Assembly: GCF_000012365.1 (NCBI RefSeq)
Contig: NC_007651.1
Coordinates: 1,922,001-1,986,000 of the forward strand
DNA length: 64,000 nt
Reading direction: 5' to 3'
Source of the DNA: Burkholderia thailandensis E264
GTDB lineage: Bacteria > Pseudomonadota > Gammaproteobacteria > Burkholderiales > Burkholderiaceae
Notes under the pieces: generated by a model
Database searches by the model: none
Seen by the model: the letters and a program-made list of their open reading frames with translations, nothing else
What the model was told of the DNA's origin: nothing
In this document: in pieces, positions 58,437-64,000 of the stretch
Numbering within the stretch: position 1 is the stretch's first letter
Layout of the letters: each line of letters opens with the position of its first letter
Position numbers and translations under genes: made by a program

Positions 58437-59615
58437 ATGACGGAATCGCTTCCCATCGTCGGTTGGGCGCTGCTCGCGCTCGTCTGCGCGTCGTGCGGCT
58501 ATGCGGTGCTCGCCGCGTTCGCGCCCGCGCCGCGCGTGCCCCGCACGGCCGCGCGCGACGGCTTCGAGCCCGTCAGCGTGCTCAAGCCGCTGTGCGGCTC
58601 GGAGCCGCATCTGTATGAAAATCTCGCGACCTTCTGCGAGCAGCGGCATCCGCGCTACCAGCTGCTGTTCGGCGTCGCGTCGGCCGCCGATCCGGCCGCA
58701 GCCGTCGTGCGCCGGCTGCAGGCCGACTACCCCGATTGCGACATCGAGCTCGTGATCGACGCGCGCGTGTACGGCTCGAACCTGAAGGTCAGCAATCTCG
58801 TCAATCTCGCCGAGCGCGCGCGCCACGGCCGCATCGTGATCGCCGACAGCGACATCGCGGTCGAGCCCGACTATCTGACGCGCGTGACGGCGCCGCTCGC
58901 CGATCCGTCGGTCGGCGTCGTCACTTGCCTGTATCATGCGCGCAGCGTCGGCGGCTTCTGGACGCGGATCGGCGCGCAGTTCGTCGATGCGTGGTTCGCG
59001 CCGTCGGTCCGGATCACCCATCTCGGCGGGTCGAGCCGTTTCGGGTTCGGCGCGACGCTCGCGTTGACGCGCGCGACGCTCGACGCGATCGGCGGCTTCA
59101 AGGCGCTGAAGGACGAGCTCGCGGACGACTACTGGCTCGCCGAGCTGCCGCGCCGCCTCGGGCGGCGCACGGTGCTCTCCGAGGTGAACGTGGCGACGGA
59201 CGTCGCGGAGCCGTCGTTCGCGCCGCTGTGGCTGCGCGAGACGCGCTGGCTGCGCACGATCCGCTCGCTGAATCCGGCGGGGTTCGCCTTCCTGTTCATC
59301 ACGTTCACCGCGCCGTGGCTCGCGATCGGCGCGGCGCTCGCGGCGTGGCTCGGCCTCGCGTCGGCCGCGGGCGCGACGGCCGCGTGGGCGGCCGCGATCG
59401 GCGCGTTCGCGCGGCTCGCGCTGCACGCGCGCGGCGCGGCCGGATGGCGCGCGTTCTGGCGCGACTTGCCGCTCGTGCCGGTGCGCGACGCGCTGCTCGC
59501 GCTTGAATGGCTCGCCGCCGCGTTCGGCACGCAGGTCGTGTGGCGCGGCGCGCGGATGACGGTGGTCGGCGGCGATGCGCGCGCGACGGTCGTCGAAGCG
59601 GGCGACGGGCGCTGA
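58437..59615 (+). CDS. hpnI: Hopanoid glycosyltransferase HpnI
   Basis: 392 residues. An N-terminal membrane segment (VGWALLALVCASCGYAVLAAF) precedes a GT2/GT21-type catalytic domain (VSVLKPLCGSEPHLYENL, VIADSDIAVEPDYL, DELADDYWLAELPRRLGRR), followed by further membrane helices. This ceramide-glucosyltransferase-like type in a gene string with radical SAM HpnJ and deacetylase HpnK identifies HpnI, which adds N-acetylglucosamine to bacteriohopanetetrol. The ATG at 58437 matches the family start. First gene of the operon. Confidence 0.9.
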   Translation: MTESLPIVGWALLALVCASCGYAVLAAFAPAPRVPRTAARDGFEPVSVLKPLCGSEPHLYENLATFCEQRHPRYQLLFGVASAADPAAAVVRRLQADYPDCDIELVIDARVYGSNLKVSNLVNLAERARHGRIVIADSDIAVEPDYLTRVTAPLADPSVGVVTCLYHARSVGGFWTRIGAQFVDAWFAPSVRITHLGGSSRFGFGATLALTRATLDAIGGFKALKDELADDYWLAELPRRLGRRTVLSEVNVATDVAEPSFAPLWLRETRWLRTIRSLNPAGFAFLFITFTAPWLAIGAALAAWLGLASAAGATAAWAAAIGAFARLALHARGAAGWRAFWRDLPLVPVRDALLALEWLAAAFGTQVVWRGARMTVVGGDARATVVEAGDGR

Positions 59616-59728
59616 CAGGCGCCGGACACACATACGGGATGCGCGGGCGGCGGCGGGCCGCCCGCGGTTTGTCGAAACATTTGTACTGGAACGAATTGAT
59701 ATCTATGCAGCAGGCTACCGGAGCATTC

Positions 59729-61150
59729 ATGAAAACGCTGTTCTTGCAGGCACCGTCGTACGACGGCTTCGACGGCGGCGCGGGCTCCCGCTACCAGGCG
59801 AAGCGCGAGATCCGATCCTTCTGGTATCCGACCTGGCTCGCGCAGCCGGCAGCACTCGTGCCGGGCAGCCGCGTGCTCGACGCGCCCGCTGACGGCCTGT
59901 CGGTCGAGGAGACGCTGAAGATCGCGAAGGACTACGATCTCGTGATCATCCACACGAGCACGCCGTCGTTCCCGACCGACGCGATGTTCGCGGAAGACCT
60001 GAAGAAGATGAAGCCGTCGATGCTCGTCGGCATGGTCGGCGCGAAGGTCGCGGTCGATCCGCACAACTCGCTCACCGCGACGCAGGCGATCGATTTCGTC
60101 TGCCGCGAGGAATTCGACTACACGTGCAAGGACATCGCCGAAGGCAAGCCGTTCGCCGAGATCCTCGGGATGAGCTACCGCGCGAAGGACGGCTCGATCG
60201 AGCACAACGGCCCGCGTCCGATGATCGAGAACATGGACGAGCTGCCGTTCGTCGCGCCCGTCTACAAGCGCGACCTGAAGATCGACAACTACTTCATCGG
60301 CTACCTGAACTACCCGTACGTGTCGATCTACACGGGCCGCGGCTGCCGCTCGAAGTGCACGTTCTGCCTGTGGCCGCAGACGGTGGGCGGCCATCGCTAC
60401 CGCGTGCGCTCGGTCGAGAGCGTGCTCGCGGAAGTGAAGTGGATTCGCGACAACATGCCGGAAGTGAAGGAGATCATGTTCGACGACGACACCTTCACCG
60501 ATTTCAAGCCGCGCGTCGAGGAGATCGCGCGCGGGCTCGGCAAGCTCGGCGTCACGTGGTCGTGCAACGCGAAGGCGAACGTGCCGTACTCGACGCTGAA
60601 GATCATGAAGGAGAACGGCCTGCGCCTGCTGCTCGTCGGCTACGAGTCGGGCGACGACCAGATCCTGCTGAACATCAAGAAGGGCCTGCGCACGGACATC
60701 GCGCGCCGCTTCAACGAGGATTGCAAGAAGCTCGGCATCAAGATCCACGGCACCTTCATCCTCGGCCTGCCGGGCGAGACGAAGGAAACGATCAAGAAGA
60801 CGATCGAGTATGCGAAGGAAATCAATCCGCACACGATCCAGGTGTCGCTCGCCGCGCCGTATCCGGGCACGCGCCTGTACAACCAGGCGATCGAGAACGG
60901 CTGGATGGAAGAGAACAAGACGATCAACCTCGTCAGCAAGGAAGGCGTGCAGCTCGCCGCGATCGGCTATCCGCACCTGCCCAAGGAAGAGATCTACCAC
61001 CAGCTCGAGCACTTCTATCGCGAGTTCTATTTCCGGCCGTCGAAGATCTGGGAAATCCTGCGCGAGATGCTGACGAGCTGGGACATGATGAAGCGCCGCC
61101 TGCGCGAGGGCGTCGAGTTCTTCCGTTTCCTGCGCGCGCACGAGGCGTGA
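59729..61150 (+). CDS. hpnJ: Hopanoid radical SAM protein HpnJ
   Basis: A 473-residue protein with an N-terminal B12-binding-like domain and a radical SAM domain whose cluster ligands are in GRGCRSKCTFCLW (C-x3-C-x2-C). FDDDTFTDFKPRVEEIA and LILGLPGETKE-like sequence (FILGLPGETKETIKKTIEYA) follow. HpnJ is required to convert the bacteriohopanetetrol amino sugar into the cyclitol ether. ATG 59729 gives MKTLFLQAPSYDGFDGGAGS; an ATG at 59705 is also possible. It follows hpnI by 113 bases. Confidence 0.93.
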   Translation: MKTLFLQAPSYDGFDGGAGSRYQAKREIRSFWYPTWLAQPAALVPGSRVLDAPADGLSVEETLKIAKDYDLVIIHTSTPSFPTDAMFAEDLKKMKPSMLVGMVGAKVAVDPHNSLTATQAIDFVCREEFDYTCKDIAEGKPFAEILGMSYRAKDGSIEHNGPRPMIENMDELPFVAPVYKRDLKIDNYFIGYLNYPYVSIYTGRGCRSKCTFCLWPQTVGGHRYRVRSVESVLAEVKWIRDNMPEVKEIMFDDDTFTDFKPRVEEIARGLGKLGVTWSCNAKANVPYSTLKIMKENGLRLLLVGYESGDDQILLNIKKGLRTDIARRFNEDCKKLGIKIHGTFILGLPGETKETIKKTIEYAKEINPHTIQVSLAAPYPGTRLYNQAIENGWMEENKTINLVSKEGVQLAAIGYPHLPKEEIYHQLEHFYREFYFRPSKIWEILREMLTSWDMMKRRLREGVEFFRFLRAHEA

Positions 61151-61153
61151 TCG

Positions 61154-62041
61154 GTGGCGGCTTGCGACGCGGCGCCGCGCGCGCTGATCTTCACGGCGGA
61201 CGACTTCGGCCTGCATGAGCGGGTCAACGCGGCCGTCGAGCGTGCGCACCGAGACGGCGTGCTCTCGGCCGCGAGCCTGATGGTCGGCGCGAGCGCCGCG
61301 CGCGACGCGGTCGAGCGCGCGAAGCGCCTGCCCTCGCTGGCCGTCGGCCTGCACATCGTGCTCGCCGACGGGCCCGCGACGTTGCCCGCGCGCGAGATCC
61401 CGGCGCTCGTCGGACCCGACGGGCGTTTTCGCGACGCGATGGCGAAGGACGGCTGCCGCTTCTTCTTCCTGCCGCACGTGCGGGCGCAACTGCGCCGCGA
61501 GATCCGCGCGCAGTTCGAGGCGTTCGCGGCGACCGGGCTCGCGCTCGATCACGTGAACACGCACAAGCATTTCCATCTGCATCCGACCGTGCTGTCGATG
61601 ATCGTCGATATCGGCCGCGAGTTCGGGCTTGCCGCGATGCGGCTACCGTACGAGCCGTCGACGCCGTTCTGGCTCAAGCCGTGGATCGCGCTCGTGCGCG
61701 CGCGGCTCGACCGCGCGGGCATCGCGCACAACGACTACGTCGTCGGCATCGAGCGCACGGGCGCGATGGACGAGGCGGCGCTGCTCGCCGCGCTCGCGAA
61801 GCTGCCGGCGGGCGTCGGCGAAATCTACAGCCATCCGGCGGAGGCGGGCGACGGCCCGATCACGCCGTCGATGCGCGATTATCGGCCGGCCGACGAACTC
61901 GCCGCGCTGCTGTCGCCGCGCGTCGCGGCCGCGGTGCAGGCGGCGGGCGTCGCGTGCGGCGGCTTCGCCGACGTGTTCGGCGGCCGCGCGCGTGCGCGAA
62001 CGCCGCGCGGTGCGCGGATCAGCGGGGCGCAGCCGTCATGA
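61154..62041 (+). CDS. hpnK: Hopanoid deacetylase HpnK (YdjC/ChbG fold)
   Basis: The 295-residue protein starts at GTG, 3 bases after the hpnJ stop. It has the YdjC carbohydrate deacetylase features LIFTADDFGLHERVNAAVER with the metal-binding Asp pair, VGLHIVLADG and the HVNTHKHFHLHP metal-binding His cluster. HpnK removes the acetyl group from the N-acetylglucosamine added by HpnI. Its stop overlaps the hpnL start (ATGA). Confidence 0.92.
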   Translation: MAACDAAPRALIFTADDFGLHERVNAAVERAHRDGVLSAASLMVGASAARDAVERAKRLPSLAVGLHIVLADGPATLPAREIPALVGPDGRFRDAMAKDGCRFFFLPHVRAQLRREIRAQFEAFAATGLALDHVNTHKHFHLHPTVLSMIVDIGREFGLAAMRLPYEPSTPFWLKPWIALVRARLDRAGIAHNDYVVGIERTGAMDEAALLAALAKLPAGVGEIYSHPAEAGDGPITPSMRDYRPADELAALLSPRVAAAVQAAGVACGGFADVFGGRARARTPRGARISGAQPS

Positions 62042-63084
62042 CCCGCTGGATCAAATGGCTGGGCTGGCCGATCGGCATCGCGATCCTGCTCGCGCTCGTC
62101 GTGCACGAGGGCGCCGGCGACGCCGTCCGCGTGATCGGCCAGGCCGGCTTCGCGCTGCTGTGGCTCGTGCCGTTTCACGGGCTGCCGCTGCTGCTCGACG
62201 CACACGCATGGCGCCTGCTGCTCGACAAGCGCGCGTCGCTGCCGTTCCTCTGGTGGATCGCGACCGTGCGCGAGGCGGTGAACCGGCTGTTGCCCGTCGT
62301 CGGCGTGGGCGGCGAGATCGTCGGCATCCGGCTCGCGCGCTGGCGCGTGCCCGATGCGAGCCGCGTGACGGCGTCGGTGATCGTCGAGGTGCTCGTGACG
62401 ATCGCTGTCCAGTACGCGTTCGCCGCGCTCGGGCTCGTGCTGTTGCTCGCCGCGACGCAGGAGAGCGTCGGCGCGCGGACGATCGGCGTCGCGCTCGTGC
62501 TGTCGCTGCCGATACCCGTGCTCGGATTCGTGCTGATGCGGCGCGGCGGGGTTTTCCATGCGATCGAGCGCTTCGCGAGCCGGCTGCTCGGCGATTCGCA
62601 CCGGCTGTTGCAGGGCGTTGACGGCAAGCGGCTCGACGCCGATATCGACGCACTGATGTCGCGCGCGGGCCTGCTGTTCCGCGCGTTTTTCTGGCAGCTC
62701 GCGGGCTATGTGGCCGGCGCGCTCGAAATTTACTGGGCGCTCGCGCTGCTCGGCCATCCGGTGTCGATCGGCGGCGCGATCGCGATCGAGGCGATGACGC
62801 AGGCGGTGCGCCACGCGGCGTTCATGGTGCCGGGCGGCCTCGGCGTCCAGGAGGCGACCGTCGTGCTGCTCGCGCAGATGTTCGGCGTCGACCGCGAGGC
62901 GGCGCTGTCGCTCGCGCTCGTCAAGCGCGCGCGCGAGCTGCTGTTCGGCGCGCTCGCGCTCGGCTCGTGGCAGATCGTCGAGCTGTCGCGCACGCGGCGG
63001 CGGCTGCGCAGCCATGCGCGGCGCGCGGCGCGCGTCGCGGCCGCCGCGGCGCGCAGCGAGCGCCAGGCCGAGCCGATGCTGTGA
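62038..63084 (+). CDS. hpnL: Hopanoid-associated membrane protein HpnL
   Basis: The 348-residue protein has seven or eight hydrophobic segments and the LPG_synthase_TM/UPF0104 motifs (NRLLPVVGVGGEIVGIRLAR and HAAFMVPGGLGVQEATVVLL), with the HpnL-type organisation. Its exact role is not established; a lipid-handling or flippase function is suggested by the family. It overlaps hpnK by 4 bases and ends the hpnIJKL series. The last 25 residues are Arg/Ala-rich. Confidence 0.88.
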   Translation: MTRWIKWLGWPIGIAILLALVVHEGAGDAVRVIGQAGFALLWLVPFHGLPLLLDAHAWRLLLDKRASLPFLWWIATVREAVNRLLPVVGVGGEIVGIRLARWRVPDASRVTASVIVEVLVTIAVQYAFAALGLVLLLAATQESVGARTIGVALVLSLPIPVLGFVLMRRGGVFHAIERFASRLLGDSHRLLQGVDGKRLDADIDALMSRAGLLFRAFFWQLAGYVAGALEIYWALALLGHPVSIGGAIAIEAMTQAVRHAAFMVPGGLGVQEATVVLLAQMFGVDREAALSLALVKRARELLFGALALGSWQIVELSRTRRRLRSHARRAARVAAAAARSERQAEPML

Positions 63085-63156
63085 GCGCGCGGTCGAGCGG
63101 CGGCGCGCGCGCGCTCGGTCGTTGACTCGCGGGGCGGGCGAGTCGATGCTAGGTGG

Positions 63157-63212
63157 CTCAAGGGCTCAAGGGCTCAAGGGCTCAAGGGCTCAAGGGCTCA
63201 AGGGCTCAAGGG
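63157..63212. repeat. 8-bp tandem repeat (CTCAAGGG), seven copies
   Basis: Seven perfect copies of CTCAAGGG, followed by degenerate CTCGGGCT and further GGCTCAA pieces, lie 73 bases after hpnL and about 130 bases before the lipoprotein gene. An 8-bp unit cannot be kept in frame, which supports its being non-coding. Candidate VNTR. Confidence 0.95.
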
Positions 63213-63343
63213 CTCGGGCTTAACGGCTCAACCGCTCCGGCGCGTGCGCGCCGCCTCGAATCGCGCTTTGCGCGTGCGACGGCCGCGGTGCGGTATGCTT
63301 GCGCGCGTGTTCGATGTCGCGCGCGTAGCCGCGCCGTTTTCCG

Positions 63344-63904
63344 ATGACGATGTTCCGATTCCGTATCCTTCCTGTCGCGATGCTCGGCGCGGCGCTCGCG
63401 CTCGCCGGTTGCGACGATCAGCAAAGCGAGCAGGCCGTGCAGCGATTCAAGGATTTCTTCAACGCGATCAAACCCGCGCCGATGTTCCTCAAGGGCCTCA
63501 CGCCCGGCGTGACGACCGAGGCGGAGATCCGCAGCCAGATGGGGCGGCCCGAGACGGAGCGCGTCTACACCGACGGCTCGAAGCGGCTTGAATACCCGCG
63601 CGGCCCGATGGGCAACGAGACGTACATGGTCGACCTCGACGCGAATGGCCGCTTCGTCGCCGCGACGCAGGTGCTGACGGCCGCGAATTTCGCGAAGATC
63701 CGCCCCGGCATGACGCAGGACGAGGTGCGGCGCCTGCTCGGCAAGCCGACCGAGGTCGCGCGTTATCCGCTCAAGCCGGAGACGGTGTGGAGCTGGCGCT
63801 GGCTCGAGGACGGCGTCAATCAGGACGCGTTCTTCAACGTCCATTTCGGGCCGGATGGGCTCGTCTACACGACTTCGCGCTCCGATATCCTGAAGGGCCG
63901 CTGA
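63344..63904 (+). CDS. BamE/OmlA-like outer-membrane lipoprotein with two repeats
   Basis: 186 residues. The signal ends in a lipobox (ALALAGC, Cys22). Two copies of the SmpA/OmlA/BamE core follow: LTPGVTTEAEIRSQMGRPE near residue 51 and IRPGMTQDEVRRLLGKPTE near residue 122, each followed by a short beta-strand segment. Single-copy BamE helps assemble outer-membrane proteins; the duplicated form here is of unknown role. ATG 63344 is preferred; an alternative in-frame ATG is six bases later. A TATGCT -10-like box is at 63294-63299. The gene is beyond the hpn operon and repeat tract. Confidence 0.82.
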   Translation: MTMFRFRILPVAMLGAALALAGCDDQQSEQAVQRFKDFFNAIKPAPMFLKGLTPGVTTEAEIRSQMGRPETERVYTDGSKRLEYPRGPMGNETYMVDLDANGRFVAATQVLTAANFAKIRPGMTQDEVRRLLGKPTEVARYPLKPETVWSWRWLEDGVNQDAFFNVHFGPDGLVYTTSRSDILKGR

Positions 63905-64000
63905 GCGCCGCCGCCTGTCGCTACTCGCCGTCGCTTGCCTGGTTGGCCGCTGCGCCGGCTCTATCGCAAAAGCGACCCGAAACTTGCAAAAAAGCGGCGG
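63905..64000. other. Window end, no feature
   Basis: 96 bases after the lipoprotein gene; nothing recognisable before the window ends. Confidence 0.5.

Noticed and set aside
63153..63347. A frame reading QGLKGSRA repeats over the 8-bp tract
   Set aside because: Repeats of 8 bp give open frames in several phases; the frame has no start context and no folded domain.

Overview
This window is high-GC betaproteobacterial DNA whose gene order and protein content fit chromosome 1 of the Burkholderia pseudomallei group (B. pseudomallei, B. mallei, B. thailandensis and relatives). The arguments are the rpmF-plsX-fabHDG-acpP-fabF block followed by rpoE-rseAB-mucD-lepAB-rnc-era-recO-pdxJ-acpS-nagZ, an EarP/Arg32-type elongation factor P pair, a Tat-exported phospholipase C and an hpnIJKL hopanoid cluster. 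The species was not resolved.

Region 1-22 kb is conserved housekeeping DNA. It starts inside an S49 peptidase gene, followed by a methyltransferase and a Maf nucleotide pyrophosphatase on the minus strand. A long plus-strand run then covers 23S rRNA accumulation (YceD), ribosomal protein L32, fatty-acid synthesis, the sigma-E envelope-stress operon (sigma factor, two anti-sigma components, periplasmic protease), LepA, signal peptidase I, RNase III, Era, RecO, PdxJ, AcpS and NagZ. Visible promoters and terminators divide it into transcription units.

Region 22-29.7 kb holds an orphan sigma-54-type response regulator with an altered sigma-54-contact loop, efp with its rhamnosyltransferase gene earP, uvrC, pgsA, two identical tRNA-Gly genes and a tRNA-Cys gene. 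Directly after the tRNAs, 29.7-31.6 kb is a scrambled accessory segment: a lipoprotein start joined in frame to a piece of a DUF2235-type (Tle1-like) lipase, a truncated IS256-family transposase, and what looks like the lipase C-terminus. I read it as the wreck of a type VI secretion effector/immunity locus.

Region 31.6-39.5 kb carries free methionine sulfoxide reductase, a LysR regulator divergent from a pirin gene, a GNAT acetyltransferase, a copper-delivery operon for cytochrome oxidase (Sco, PCuAC, CtaG) and otsB-otsA for trehalose. Two identical IS110-family elements in inverted orientation (39,636-42,847) flank a 292-bp spacer that retains a decayed IS3-type orfA. Beyond them lie an ABC exporter, a GT4 glycosyltransferase, two membrane-protein genes, a FAD oxidoreductase, an amino-acid-type periplasmic binding protein, phospholipase C, pyridoxal kinase, an exported alpha/beta hydrolase and a luciferase-like monooxygenase.

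The last 5.6 kb is the hopanoid side-chain operon hpnI-hpnJ-hpnK-hpnL and a BamE-like lipoprotein gene. Four short tandem-repeat tracts in intergenic DNA (6-, 8-, 9- and 11-bp units) are candidate VNTR loci. No CRISPR array, rRNA operon or replication origin was seen. No convincingly new multi-gene system was found. The most unusual items are the chimeric effector remnant, the inverted IS110 pair, the long RNase III tail, the UvrC insertion and the atypical sigma-54 activator.
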